In this document: one piece after another, positions 35,717 to 47,167 of the stretch
Layout: every line of letters starts with the position of its first letter
Position numbering within the stretch: the stretch's first letter is position 1
Source: Paenibacillus paeoniae
GTDB lineage: Bacteria > Bacillota > Bacilli > Paenibacillales > Paenibacillaceae
DNA: 64,000 nucleotides
Assembly: GCF_003388735.1 (NCBI RefSeq)
Contig: NZ_QUBQ01000003.1
Coordinates: 1-64,000, forward strand
Direction: 5' to 3'
The notes under the pieces: model-generated
Databases searched by the model: none
Told to the model about the DNA's origin: nothing
The model's input: only the letters and a program-made list of their open reading frames with translations
Position numbers and translations under genes: made by a program

Positions 35717-36631
35717 ATGGATAACATCAGAGAATCGGCAGTGGCTGGGGCAGCTGTCATGCATCAGGCGGAGACGGAAGCGGCGGTGGCTGCTGAGGCG
35801 CCTCTATTTTCCTTTCAGGTCATTACGGATACGCATGTGACAGAGGATGCGGGGCATACGCATAATGGGAACTTCGACGGAGCGCTGCAGCAAATTAAGG
35901 AGCTTGCCCCGCATTCGAAGGGAATTATGCATGTCGGCGATGTGACGGATCACGGTTTCCCGGGTGAATATGCGGAATTCCAACGGATATGGAACAAACA
36001 TAGGAGCGAGCTGCCGGAGATGATCATGACGATGGGCAATCATGACGTTGGCCTTGGCGTATGGGAGGATCGGATCGGACGTTTCTTGTCCAATACGGAT
36101 ACTGCTGCACCATACCATGCGCACTGGATTGAAGGTCATCTGTTCATTTTCCTCGGTACGGAGCGGAATCTGAAAATATATTGTTCCTTGTCGGAAGAGC
36201 AGTTGAACTGGCTTAAGAGCAGATTAGAGGAGGAAGCTGCGTCGGGACGACCAATCTTTATCTTCCTGCATCAACCGCTCAAAAATACAGTGGCGGGCTC
36301 TTATGAAGAGCAGCAGTGGCACGGCGTCGAAGAGGATGACGAGCTGCGGGCTGTGCTGGAGGGGTATCTCCAAGCGATTCTCTTTACGGGCCATACTCAT
36401 TGGGAGTTGGAGGCGGGCCACACATTCTTCGACGGGGGCGGCAAGCTTCCTGCGATGGTGAATGCCGTCTCGACAGCTTATCTTTGGACGGACGAGGATC
36501 AACATAAGGACGGCAGCCAAGGGTTATTTGTCGATGTGTATCAGGATCGTGTCGTGGTGAGAGGAAGAGATTTTGACCAAGCTGTCTGGGTAGAATCGGC
36601 TCATTATGAGATCCCGTATCCTGGACGATAA
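35717..36631 (+). CDS. Calcineurin-like metallophosphoesterase
   Basis: A 304-residue cytoplasmic phosphoesterase with all metal motifs in order: 'DTHV', 'GDVTD', 'GNHD', 'FLHQP' and 'GHTHWE'. This pattern fits the class III phosphodiesterase group, which includes GpdQ-type glycerophosphodiesterases. The first 28 residues are Ala/Glu-rich and variable. The ATG follows AAGGAGG. As last gene of the importer operon it could hydrolyse an imported phosphodiester. No signal peptide is evident. Confidence 0.85.
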   Translation: MDNIRESAVAGAAVMHQAETEAAVAAEAPLFSFQVITDTHVTEDAGHTHNGNFDGALQQIKELAPHSKGIMHVGDVTDHGFPGEYAEFQRIWNKHRSELPEMIMTMGNHDVGLGVWEDRIGRFLSNTDTAAPYHAHWIEGHLFIFLGTERNLKIYCSLSEEQLNWLKSRLEEEAASGRPIFIFLHQPLKNTVAGSYEEQQWHGVEEDDELRAVLEGYLQAILFTGHTHWELEAGHTFFDGGGKLPAMVNAVSTAYLWTDEDQHKDGSQGLFVDVYQDRVVVRGRDFDQAVWVESAHYEIPYPGR

Positions 36632-36649
36632 GATAGAAGTTGTTTTGGA

Positions 36650-36681
36650 GAGAGGGTATACGCAGACGCGTATGCTCTTTT
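36650..36681 (+). terminator. Intrinsic terminator after the importer/phosphoesterase operon
   Basis: GAGGGTATACGC pairs with GCGTATGCTC around AGAC, followed by TTTTTC. Confidence 0.8.
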
Positions 36682-36739
36682 TCGTGACATTTCCATCACT
36701 TATTCGCTGTATTATTCGGCAGAGAGTTAATCACGGGGT

Positions 36740-37113
36740 ATGCTGTCTTACGATTTCATCTTTGAAAATGAGGAGAAAGAGGCGTTGTTGTTCCAAGCTG
36801 GGTTGGAGAAGGCAGGGATCGCTTATCGTATGGACGCAATTGAGCCCTCCGGCTTCAAGACACATTTGGCGACGGGGCAAAGGGGAAGCACGGCAATCTA
36901 TTGCTGCTTCCGGCTGAACTCTTGCAGAGAAGCGGTGCGGATATAGATGTTCCGAGACCTGGCGAGGCGGTCTGGTACAAGGGGCAGCGGAATGCGCTCG
37001 AACGGGTGTCGGTTGCAGATGCCTTTCCGATGACGGCCCGCCTGGGAGACAGAATCAGCCAACAATCACAACGACTAAAGATATCTTCCATATACGGAAA
37101 GAACCTGTCCTAA
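36740..37113 (+). pseudogene. Possible small frameshifted gene, unknown
   Basis: A frame from ATG 36740 ('MLSYDFIFENEEKEALLFQA') ends early at 36946. A second frame, open from 36844, continues to 37113 with coding-like sequence ('LLLPAELLQRSGADIDVPRP', 'GEAVWYKGQRNALERV'). Joining the two near the G/A-rich run at 36875-36886 by one shifted base gives one protein of about 124 residues. The ribosome site is weak (GGGG four bases before ATG) and I recognise no family, so this may also be non-coding. Confidence 0.3.
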
Positions 37114-37293
37114 AGGTCACCGCTGACCTTTAGAGGCTGATAGTTACCTATTCCCGATTGTAATGGCCATTCGTGACCATTAGAAGACGTTTTCCCTCTC
37201 AAGCGCCCCTTTTTCAGCCTTTAAGGGACTTTAGTGACCGTTACAATCTACATTCGCTATCTTTCCGCCTCTAACGGACAGCGGTGACCGTGA
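37110..37293. repeat. Four degenerate hairpin repeats spaced 50-60 bases
   Basis: CTAAAGGTCA-CCGC-TGACCTTTAG (37110-37133, perfect), TAATGGCCA-TTCG-TGACCATTA (37161-37182), a decayed copy at about 37220-37245 and CTAACGGACA-GCGG-TGACCGTGAG (37270-37293). All share the plan TAANGGNCA-N4-TGACCNTTA. The region 37294-37500 holds only a weak hairpin with T-run at 37401-37437 (GGTCAA/TTGACC). Confidence 0.75.
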
Positions 37294-37508
37294 GCACACT
37301 TGTTACTCCCTCACCGACATGAACATAGTTATGACAAGTGCCGAGCTGCAATAAAACTGGCATTTTCGTAGAATATACCGCCATCGAATCGTAACTTGAC
37401 GGTCAAGCACTAACTGTCAGGTTGACCTTTTATTTTTATGTTCTTTTACAATGATATAGCTTTTCCTTTAAAAGGATATAGGGACGTCCTGTTGCTTGCA
37501 GAACGCAA

Positions 37509-37540
37509 AAAAGCCGCTTAGCAGAGGGCTAAACGGCTCG
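37509..37540 (-). terminator. Intrinsic terminator of tRNA-Arg
   Basis: On the minus strand AGCCGTTTAGC pairs with GCTAAGCGGCT and is followed by TTTTTT. Confidence 0.85.
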
Positions 37541-37555
37541 ATTAAATTCATATAG

Positions 37556-37630
37556 TGGCGCGCCCGCTAGGAATCGAACCTAGATCTCAGGCTCCGGAGG
37601 CCTACGTCATATCCATTGGACCACGGGCGC
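37556..37630 (-). tRNA. tRNA-Arg (CCG)
   Basis: A complete cloverleaf on the minus strand with acceptor GCGCCCG/CGGGCGC, discriminator G, encoded CCA and anticodon CCG in loop CTCCGGA. Confidence 0.93.
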
Positions 37631-37658
37631 ACGCTGCCAAAAAACAGTAGCAGAGATG

Positions 37659-37687
37659 ATTATATGATATTCATGCAGTTAAAGCAA
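37659..37687 (-). promoter_or_regulatory. Promoter of tRNA-Arg
   Basis: On the minus strand TTGCTT (37682-37687) and TATAAT (37659-37664) have a 17-base spacer, about 30 bases before the mature tRNA. Confidence 0.7.
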
Positions 37688-37752
37688 GCAGGATGGAAAA
37701 ATTAAATTTGTGAAAAAGGTGTCGGAAATCGTTTTCAAATAAGATAGGGCTC

Positions 37753-37781
37753 TTGCAGACCGCTCTTATTTTCGTTAAAAT
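37753..37781 (+). promoter_or_regulatory. Promoter of the cggR-gapA glycolytic operon
   Basis: TTGCAG (37753-37758) and TAAAAT (37776-37781) have a 17-base spacer. The CggR operator begins at about the predicted transcription start. Confidence 0.7.
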
Positions 37782-37786
37782 AAAGG

Positions 37787-37822
37787 TGGGACTTAAAATG
37801 AACATATGGGACGAAACGAGTC
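37787..37822 (+). promoter_or_regulatory. CggR operator
   Basis: TGGGAC-N6-TGAA-N4-TGGGAC-N6-AGTC reproduces the two-repeat layout of the Bacillus CggR operator (CGGGAC-N6-TGTC-N4-CGGGAC-N6-TGTC) with identical spacing. It sits immediately downstream of the promoter, where bound CggR would block elongation until fructose 1,6-bisphosphate releases it. Confidence 0.8.
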
Positions 37823-37877
37823 CCGGTCATATTATGAATCCCATTATGTTAATGACCGATGGAGTGAAGGATAAGAG

Positions 37878-38930
37878 ATGCGACAGCTCATTGAACTGCA
37901 GCAGCAGCTTGTGCCGGATCTTCTGGGAGTCATGCGGAAGAGGTACATGATCCTGCATCAGGTGATGCTCTCGGACACGATCGGCCGTAGGACGCTGGCG
38001 AATGCGCTGGATATGACGGAACGGGTGCTCCGGGCAGAGACCGACTTCCTGAAAGAGCAAGGCTTGCTGGAGATTCATACGGCAGGCATGAGGATCAGCG
38101 AGCAAGGCCGACGTGCTTTGGAGCAGTTGGAGCCTCTGTATAAGTCGATGTTCGGCTTGTCTGATCTGGAGGAGAAGCTGCGCAGGGCGTACGGACTATC
38201 CCAGGTTGTCATTGTACAGGGCGATTCCGATACTTCGGTGCAAACGAAAAGGGAGCTGGGCCGGGCGGCATGCCAGGTGCTTCGTACCGCGTTGAGACCA
38301 AGGGATGTTGTCGCTGTAACTGGTGGAACAACAATCGTACAGGTGGCCAATCAGCTCACAACTACGACAGTCATGAAGGATATCTGGTTCGTGCCGGCAA
38401 GAGGCGGACTTGGCGAAAGCCTGGATTATCAGGCCAATACGCTGGCTTCTACGATGGCGAAGCGGACAGGTGGACATTACCGACTGTTGCATGTGCCGGA
38501 TCACTTGGGTGAAGAGGCATTCGCTTCACTGATGCAAGAGCCCAATATTCGGGAGATTGTGGACGTGATTCGCAGTGCGCGCATTGTCGTACACGGAATC
38601 GGAGACGCCATGATTATGGCGAGAAGGCGGAAGCTGGATGACGAGGTCGTGTCAGCCATTGAGGCGGAGGGTGCGCTGGCTGAGGCATTCGGGTTTTATT
38701 TCGACCGAAACGGGGCCGTCGTTCACCAAATGCAGACGGTAGGGTTACGGCTCGAGGATATCGTAAACACTGAACTAGTGATTGGCGTTGCCGGGGGTAA
38801 GAACAAAGGCGAGGCAATCGCGGCAGTGATGCGATTCGGCCATAACGACGTGCTGGTCACGGACGAAGCTGCCGCGCTGGAGATGGTCAGACTTTTGGAA
38901 GAGAGCCAGATGCCAGACAAGGAACTTTAA
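37878..38930 (+). CDS. cggR: Central glycolytic genes regulator
   Basis: A 350-residue SorC/DeoR-type repressor with an N-terminal winged-helix domain (about 20-85) and a sugar-phosphate-binding domain ('VVAVTGGTTIVQVANQL', 'VPARGGLGESLDYQANTLAS', 'VHGIGDAMIMARRR'). In Bacillus it represses the gapA operon and is released by fructose 1,6-bisphosphate. It heads the operon here and has its own operator upstream, so it is autoregulated. Confidence 0.94.
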   Translation: MRQLIELQQQLVPDLLGVMRKRYMILHQVMLSDTIGRRTLANALDMTERVLRAETDFLKEQGLLEIHTAGMRISEQGRRALEQLEPLYKSMFGLSDLEEKLRRAYGLSQVVIVQGDSDTSVQTKRELGRAACQVLRTALRPRDVVAVTGGTTIVQVANQLTTTTVMKDIWFVPARGGLGESLDYQANTLASTMAKRTGGHYRLLHVPDHLGEEAFASLMQEPNIREIVDVIRSARIVVHGIGDAMIMARRRKLDDEVVSAIEAEGALAEAFGFYFDRNGAVVHQMQTVGLRLEDIVNTELVIGVAGGKNKGEAIAAVMRFGHNDVLVTDEAAALEMVRLLEESQMPDKEL

Positions 38931-39016
38931 GCAAGGCATCATGACGAGGAACGGCCTGCGGTGCAGCCGCCGGGACACGTCTTGAAATATATTTATAGCA
39001 ATTCAAAAACGCTTAG

Positions 39017-40033
<1,017 letters not shown>

Positions 40034-40048
40034 GGAAAGAAAGCTGAC

Positions 40049-40148
40049 GGGCCGCGGCTCCTTACGTAAGAGCTTCGGCCCTTGGTTTGCGCCCTCGCAG
40101 GGCCAGACCTATGGGCGTTCCTTCCTCAAGAGTGAAGGGACGCCTTTT
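40049..40148 (+). terminator. Two hairpins between gapA and pgk; the second resembles a terminator
   Basis: GGGCCG (40049-40054) pairs with CGGCCC (40076-40081) around an inner stem. The second hairpin, GGCGTTCCTTC with GAAGGGACGCC (40114-40144), is followed by TTTTCTT. It could end a gapA-specific transcript or attenuate readthrough into pgk. In Bacillus the cggR-gapA message is also processed. Confidence 0.6.
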
Positions 40149-40207
40149 CTTATAGAGATATGGGCCGATAAGCCGGCAGACAACCATTATTGGGGAGGAT
40201 TTCAACC

Positions 40208-41392
40208 ATGAACAAGAAGAGTGTACGTGACGTAGCAGAATTGACAGGCAAGCGCGTATTCGTCCGCGTTGACTTCAACGTGCCGCTTGAAAACGGCAAA
40301 ATTACGGATGACAAGCGTATTCGCGAGACGCTTCCAACGATTAACTATTTGATCGAAAAAGGCGCAAAAGTCATTCTGGCGAGCCACCTTGGCCGTCCGA
40401 ACGGACAAGTAGTAGAAGAACTTCGCCACACAGCATCGGCAGTACGTCTGTCGGAACTGTTGGGCAAGCCGGTAACGAAAGCGAACGAAGCAATTGGTGA
40501 AGCTGTAGAAGCTCAAGTCGCTGCATTGGAGAACGGGGACGTTCTTCTACTTGAAAACGTACGTTTCTACCCAGGCGAAGAGAGCAACGATCCGGAGCTT
40601 GCAAAATCGTTTGCCAAGCTGGCTGATCTATTCGTTAACGACGCATTCGGAGCTGCTCACCGTGCTCATGCTTCCACAGAAGGCATCGCTCACATCCTGC
40701 CAGCTGTATCCGGCTTGCTGATGGAGAGAGAGCTTGACGTACTTGGTAAAGCATTGAACAACCCTGAGCGTCCGTTCACGGCGATCGTAGGCGGTTCGAA
40801 GGTTAAGGACAAAATCGCAGTTATCGACAAAATGCTGGAAATCGCTGACAACATCATTATCGGCGGCGGCTTATCCTATACATTCTTCAAAGCACAAGGC
40901 CATGAAATCGGCAAATCCCTGGTGGACAACAGCAAGCTGGACCTGGCGCTTGAGTTCATCGAAAAAGCGAAAAAACTGGGCAAAAACTTCTACATTCCAG
41001 TAGATATCGTTGTAACAGACGATTTCAGCGCTGATGCGAACACGCAAATCGTAGACGTTGACGGCATTCCGGCTGAATGGGAAGGCATCGACATCGGTCC
41101 TAAGACGCGCGAGCTTTATGCGGACGTGATCAAAAACTCCAAGCTGGTTGTATGGAACGGACCAATGGGCGTATTCGAAATCGAGCCATTCTCGCACGGT
41201 ACGCGCGCTGTAGCGCAAGCGACTGCTGAGACTTCGGCTTACACGGTTATCGGCGGCGGCGACTCTGCTGCTGCAGCAGAGAAGTTCGGTCTTGCTGATC
41301 AAATGAACTTCATCTCTACTGGCGGCGGTGCTTCCCTGGAATTCATGGAAGGCAAAGTGCTTCCAGGAGTAGTCGCTCTTAACGACAAGTAA
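40208..41392 (+). CDS. pgk: Phosphoglycerate kinase
   Basis: A 394-residue two-domain kinase making ATP from 1,3-bisphosphoglycerate. N-terminal substrate motif '[11 protein letters not shown]', 'ASHLGRPNG', and C-terminal nucleotide motif 'WNGPMGVFE' and '[13 protein letters not shown]'. Start: ATG at 40208 after GGGGAGG; the TTG at 40190 overlaps that site. Confidence 0.97.
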   Translation: MNKKSVRDVAELTGKRVFVRVDFNVPLENGKITDDKRIRETLPTINYLIEKGAKVILASHLGRPNGQVVEELRHTASAVRLSELLGKPVTKANEAIGEAVEAQVAALENGDVLLLENVRFYPGEESNDPELAKSFAKLADLFVNDAFGAAHRAHASTEGIAHILPAVSGLLMERELDVLGKALNNPERPFTAIVGGSKVKDKIAVIDKMLEIADNIIIGGGLSYTFFKAQGHEIGKSLVDNSKLDLALEFIEKAKKLGKNFYIPVDIVVTDDFSADANTQIVDVDGIPAEWEGIDIGPKTRELYADVIKNSKLVVWNGPMGVFEIEPFSHGTRAVAQATAETSAYTVIGGGDSAAAAEKFGLADQMNFISTGGGASLEFMEGKVLPGVVALNDK

Positions 41393-41424
41393 ATCTTGAG
41401 AAGATAGAAACAGGAGGTCATCCT

Positions 41425-42180
41425 ATGAGCAGAACACCGATTATCGCAGGCAACTGGAAAATGTTCAAAACCGTATCCGAAGCAACGGCATTTTTTGCCG
41501 AAGTGAAAGGCAAAGCGGAAGTGGCTGGCGTAGAGAGCGTTATCTGCGCACCTTTCACGGCGCTGCCTGCATTGGTAGAAGCGGCTAAAGGAACAACTAT
41601 CGCTATCGGCGCGCAAAACGTTCACTTCGAGGACAATGGCGCTTACACAGGTGAAGTCAGCGGCCTTATGCTGAAAGATCTTGGCGTGAAATATGTTATT
41701 ATTGGTCACTCTGAGCGCCGCGCTTATTTCGCGGAGAGCGACGAAATCGTGAACAAGAAGACCGTTGCGGCATTCAAGCACGGCCTCACGCCAATCGTAT
41801 GCGTAGGCGAGAAGCTGGAAGAGCGTGAGTCCGGCGCTACGAAAGAAGTTTGCAAAGTGCAGACAGAAGCTGCATTCCAAGGCCTATCGGCTGAGCAAGC
41901 GGCTGAAGTGGTTGTCGCTTATGAACCAATCTGGGCGATTGGCACAGGCAAATCCTCCACGTCTGATGATGCACAAGACGTCATCGGCTACATCCGCGGC
42001 GTTATCGCGGGTCTGTACGACGAAGCGGTTGCGGCTAAGGTTCGCATCCAATACGGCGGCAGCGTGAAGCCGAACAACGTATCAGAGTACCTGGGCCAAG
42101 CGGACATCGACGGCGCGCTGGTAGGCGGAGCGAGCCTTGAGCCTGCTTCCTACATCGCTCTGATCGAGGGGGCCAAGTAA
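41425..42180 (+). CDS. tpiA: Triosephosphate isomerase
   Basis: A 251-residue TIM barrel interconverting dihydroxyacetone phosphate and glyceraldehyde 3-phosphate. 'GNWKMFKT' gives the catalytic Lys, '[10 protein letters not shown]' the His, and '[14 protein letters not shown]' the Glu and mobile loop. gpmI starts one base after its stop, so the two are translationally coupled. Confidence 0.97.
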   Translation: MSRTPIIAGNWKMFKTVSEATAFFAEVKGKAEVAGVESVICAPFTALPALVEAAKGTTIAIGAQNVHFEDNGAYTGEVSGLMLKDLGVKYVIIGHSERRAYFAESDEIVNKKTVAAFKHGLTPIVCVGEKLEERESGATKEVCKVQTEAAFQGLSAEQAAEVVVAYEPIWAIGTGKSSTSDDAQDVIGYIRGVIAGLYDEAVAAKVRIQYGGSVKPNNVSEYLGQADIDGALVGGASLEPASYIALIEGAK

Positions 42181-42181
42181 T

Positions 42182-43720
42182 ATGGCCTCCCGCAAACCGG
42201 TAGCACTGATTATTTTGGACGGATTCGGTCTTCGCGACGATGTGACGGGCAACGCGGTCGCACAAGCGAACAAGCCGAATTACGATCGTTACCTGGAACA
42301 ATACCCGAACACGACATTGACTGCATGCGGTGAAGCTGTAGGCCTGCCAGAGGGGCAAATGGGCAATTCCGAAGTCGGTCATCTGAACATCGGTGCAGGT
42401 CGTATCGTGTATCAGGATCTGACTCGCATCAGCAAGTCGATCCGCGATGGCGAATTCTTCGACAACGAGACGCTGCTGGCGGCAGTGAATCATGCGAAGA
42501 CGACGGGAAAGAAGCTTCATCTATACGGATTGTTGTCCGACGGGGGCGTTCACAGCCACATCGCTCACTTGTTCGCTCTGCTGGAGCTAGCGAAGAAGGA
42601 AGGCTTGACGGACGTATACATTCATGCTTTCTTGGATGGGCGCGACGTATCGCCGGATAGCGCGAAAGGCTATGTTGAACAGCTTCAAGCGAAGATTGAA
42701 GAGCTCGGCGTAGGCCGCATTGCGACGGTACAAGGCCGTTATTATGCGATGGACCGCGACAAGCGCTGGGAGCGTGTAGAGAAGTCCTACCGTGCTATGG
42801 TATATGGTGAAGGACCTCAACACACCGATCCTGTGCAAGCGGTAGTTGAATCGTACCAGAAATCGGTTTATGATGAATTCGTTATGCCGACGGTGATCAC
42901 TGGCCAAGACGGCAAGCCGGTAGGGCTTGTGGAGTCGGAGGACGCGGTTGTGTTCTTCAACTTCCGACCGGATCGCGCGATTCAACTGTCGCAAGTGTTC
43001 ACAAACGATGATTTCCGGGGCTTCGATCGTGGTGCAAATCATCCTGTTGGCCTGCACTTCGTGTGCTTGACGTTGTTCAGCGAGACGGTAGGGGGCTATG
43101 TAGCCTACTCTCCTAAGAACCTCGACAATACGCTGGGTGAAGTGCTTGCACAGAATGGCAAGACACAGCTCCGTACGGCGGAGACAGAGAAGTATCCGCA
43201 CGTCACGTTCTTCTTTAGCGGCGGCCGCGATAAGGAGCTTCCGGGCGAGACGCGTGTGCTGATCAATTCGCCGAAGGTTGCAACTTACGATCTTCAGCCG
43301 GAGATGAGCGCGTATGAGCTGGCGGAGTCCACTGTACGCGAGATCGAAGCGGATAAGCATGATGTAATCATCTTGAACTTCGCGAACCCCGATATGGTCG
43401 GCCACTCCGGCATGCTGGAGCCAACAATCAAGGCGGTCGAAGCGACGGATGAATGTTTGGGCAAAGTAGTGGAAGCCGTTCTTGCCAAAGGCGGCGTCTG
43501 CATCATTACGGCAGACCATGGCAACGCAGATATGGTGTTCGACGAGAATGGCCGTCCGCATACGGCACATACGACGAACCCGGTTCCTTTTATCGTAACG
43601 AGAGAAGGAGCAACGCTTCGCGATGGCGGCATCCTGGCTGATATCGCACCGACGATGTTGGACCTGCTTGGTCTGGCGAAGCCGACTGAGATGACAGGCT
43701 CGACATTGCTTGGCCAATAA
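42182..43720 (+). CDS. gpmI: 2,3-bisphosphoglycerate-independent phosphoglycerate mutase
   Basis: A 512-residue Mn-dependent mutase of the alkaline-phosphatase superfamily. 'LDGFGLRDD', active-site Ser in '[13 protein letters not shown]', and metal motifs 'ADHGNADMV' and '[11 protein letters not shown]'. In spore formers its manganese need makes it sensitive to pH. A long frame on the opposite strand (42587-43717) is a shadow of this gene. Confidence 0.96.
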   Translation: MASRKPVALIILDGFGLRDDVTGNAVAQANKPNYDRYLEQYPNTTLTACGEAVGLPEGQMGNSEVGHLNIGAGRIVYQDLTRISKSIRDGEFFDNETLLAAVNHAKTTGKKLHLYGLLSDGGVHSHIAHLFALLELAKKEGLTDVYIHAFLDGRDVSPDSAKGYVEQLQAKIEELGVGRIATVQGRYYAMDRDKRWERVEKSYRAMVYGEGPQHTDPVQAVVESYQKSVYDEFVMPTVITGQDGKPVGLVESEDAVVFFNFRPDRAIQLSQVFTNDDFRGFDRGANHPVGLHFVCLTLFSETVGGYVAYSPKNLDNTLGEVLAQNGKTQLRTAETEKYPHVTFFFSGGRDKELPGETRVLINSPKVATYDLQPEMSAYELAESTVREIEADKHDVIILNFANPDMVGHSGMLEPTIKAVEATDECLGKVVEAVLAKGGVCIITADHGNADMVFDENGRPHTAHTTNPVPFIVTREGATLRDGGILADIAPTMLDLLGLAKPTEMTGSTLLGQ

Positions 43721-43784
43721 TAGTAGACTAGTGGAATGAAGATTTGTTTATTCCCGATATAATGAAAAAGGAGTGTTTACCTAA

Positions 43785-45077
<1,293 letters not shown>

Positions 45078-45109
45078 GAACGGGCAGCTCCGCTGCTTGA
45101 ATGAAAAAG

Positions 45110-45143
45110 AACCTCCAATCCGCTAGTCGGATTGGAGGTTTTT
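45110..45143 (+). terminator. Intrinsic terminator after eno
   Basis: AACCTCCAATCCG and CGGATTGGAGGTT pair around CTAGT and are followed by TTT. Confidence 0.92.
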
Positions 45144-45201
45144 GCGTCATGTTGCTGCGTTTTTATTGGTAGTAAATTAGATCTTTAAGTAAATAAGCGA
45201 A

Positions 45202-45798
45202 TTAACGCAAAGTGATCTTTGCTTCTTCTTTGTCTAGAGACAATTGCAGAACAAGGCTATCTCCAGCTTCTGCTACGCTGTCTGGAACCTCCACCACGAT
45301 AAAGCCTTTTTTCGTGGAAAGCGGCTTAACGCTTTCGTTGCTCAAGTCGCCATCAATCATAGTCATCGAAGTGTTATACTCGTAATTGTCTTTGAAAATA
45401 GCTTTAATGGATACGCCATCGAACATGGATTTGAACTGTGCTGCTGATGTGCCATTATTCGTCAGGGCAAAGTTCAGTACCAGGAACTTATTGCCTTCAT
45501 CAGCACTGGAAGACATATATTTATCCGTTACCTTTTGATCAAAAGCAAAGGACTCCAGATTCACTTCCCAATCGCCAAACGTGAATTTTTCACCAGGCGC
45601 GTATGTAGTTTCTGGCTCTGGTGTTGGCTCAGGCGTAGGTTCAACAGTAGGTTCAACAGTAGGTTCTGTGCTTGGCTCTTGACTGTTCAATGCTTTATTT
45701 GAACCATCGGTGCTTGAAGAGTCTTTAGATGTTCCTCCACAAGCTGTGACTACTGCCACAATGAGTGCCATCATCAAAAATAAGTAACTTTTTTTCAT
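45202..45798 (-). CDS. Lipoprotein with DUF4352-like domain
   Basis: A 198-residue predicted lipoprotein: signal peptide with lipobox 'VVTAC' (Cys about 20), then a Ser/Thr-rich part, a Pro-Glu-Thr repeat linker (residues about 42-65) and a C-terminal immunoglobulin-like domain ('GDWEVNLESFAFDQKV', 'KFLVLNFALTNNGTSAAQFK') of the DUF4352 kind. Function is unknown. Start: the ATG at 45798 before 'KKSYLF'; a longer frame lacks a signal. AAGGAG is 11-12 bases upstream. Confidence 0.75.
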   Translation of the reverse strand: MKKSYLFLMMALIVAVVTACGGTSKDSSSTDGSNKALNSQEPSTEPTVEPTVEPTPEPTPEPETTYAPGEKFTFGDWEVNLESFAFDQKVTDKYMSSSADEGNKFLVLNFALTNNGTSAAQFKSMFDGVSIKAIFKDNYEYNTSMTMIDGDLSNESVKPLSTKKGFIVVEVPDSVAEAGDSLVLQLSLDKEEAKITLR

Positions 45799-46372
45799 CT
45801 CTCTCTCATTCTCCTTTTTAGCAACATTTCTGCATATTACCATACAATACGACATATTTCTATTGATGTTTCATAATTTTTAAACATATTTTCCTGATAT
45901 TTCTTCTCAATTAGATAATATATGACAAAAGAACAGCGAACTTGTAAAAAGGATATTTAAATAGTTGTTTATATCTCATTTCTTAATGGCTATGTTAGGG
46001 AATACTGATCTTCTTATAGTGCATTAATATTCCGCAAGAAAAATCCTCAATGGGATGTTTGGTTATGTTGATAATGGATGAATTAGATCGGCGCTCTCAG
46101 GATCCATCGTTTGTATCATTGTATCGATAAGCGGTAATGCCTGCCACGTAGTCCGGCCCTAGCAGGGTAAGTTGTACCAGAATCAATGCTACTTCCTAGG
46201 CGGTGTCTATAGGCCGCTGTCGAGCCAGCTTAATCCTACTGATGCTATCCGCGTTCAAACCTGGGGAAACATAATAATGGTTCAGAAAGGAAGGTCTAGG
46301 GTCTTCCTTTTTGCTTGTTGCTGGGGTAGTCTCTAATAGATTAGATCGGTGGTTGAGGAGTGGGGGAGAAAG
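45799..46372 (+). other. Long intergenic region with a G+C-rich, terminator-ended block
   Basis: The first 280 bases are A+T-rich without a gene. From about 46090 to 46285 the sequence becomes G+C-rich with local hairpins (CCCT-AGC-AGGG, GCGG...CCGC, GCTG...CAGC), and ends in the hairpin AGGAAG...CTTCCTTTTT (46288-46312). That layout suits a small RNA gene, but I recognise no known RNA family and no clear promoter. Confidence 0.35.
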
Positions 46373-47065
46373 ATGCTAATCGAAGTAATTGCCATTCGAG
46401 CGGAGGATGTCGAGGCGGCGGCAGAAGGCGGTGCAGACCGTATCGAGTTAGTGACTGGCATAGCGGAAGGTGGATTGACACCCAGCTTGGGCTTGGTGGA
46501 AGCAGCGGTGAAGGCTTCTACATTGCCGGTTCAAGTGATGGTGCGGCCCCATAGTCAGTCCTTCTGCTATAGTGACGCGGACACAAGGGTTATGCTGCGG
46601 GATATTGAAGCGATTAAGGGGGCGGGTGCGGCTGGCATCGTGGTGGGCATGCTGACAACGGATCGTATATTGGATCGATTATTTTTGGAGCGGGTGCTGC
46701 GTGCAGCGGAAGGACTCGATGTAACGTTCCACCGCGCTTTCGATGAAATCGACGATCAGTTAAAGGCGCTTGAACAGCTCGCTGAATATCCATCCGTTAG
46801 CCGTGTATTGACTGCCGGCGGCTTAAAGCCGGCTCTACAATCGGCAGAGCGTATTCGACTTCTACGAGAAGCCGGAGATCGTCTGGGGATATCCATTTTG
46901 GGCGGATACGGCTTGAATGCAGGCAACATAAAAGATTTTGCAGGTATGACGGGAGTTCATGAGGTCCACTTCGGTTCCGGCGTTAGGCGGAATGGGAGCT
47001 TTATGGAACGGCTGCTTCCCTCCAGCATAGTTGAAATACGCAGTATTTTGAACGAGAGAAACTAA
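46373..47065 (+). CDS. cutC: CutC family protein
   Basis: A 230-residue TIM-barrel protein of the CutC family ('EGGADRIELVTGIAEGGLTP', 'VMVRPHSQSFCYSD', 'DVTFHRAFDE', 'HFGSGVR'). The family was linked to copper homeostasis in Escherichia coli, but a direct role has been questioned. Start: ATG at 46373 after GGGGGAGAAAG. The following gene encodes another TIM-barrel protein related to sugar isomerases; the pairing may hint at carbohydrate metabolism. Confidence 0.88.
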   Translation: MLIEVIAIRAEDVEAAAEGGADRIELVTGIAEGGLTPSLGLVEAAVKASTLPVQVMVRPHSQSFCYSDADTRVMLRDIEAIKGAGAAGIVVGMLTTDRILDRLFLERVLRAAEGLDVTFHRAFDEIDDQLKALEQLAEYPSVSRVLTAGGLKPALQSAERIRLLREAGDRLGISILGGYGLNAGNIKDFAGMTGVHEVHFGSGVRRNGSFMERLLPSSIVEIRSILNERN

Positions 47066-47167
47066 GGAGATCACTTTAAAAGTTTAAGTATTCTAGCAAC
47101 CTCCAACGTGCATAATGAAGGTGAAGCCCACTGGGATAACTGGATGTGCAGGAATGGAGGCGACTGT

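Noticed and set aside
42587..43717. 376-residue frame on the minus strand
   Set aside because: It is antisense to gpmI, whose family motifs are clear; no ribosome site or family similarity.
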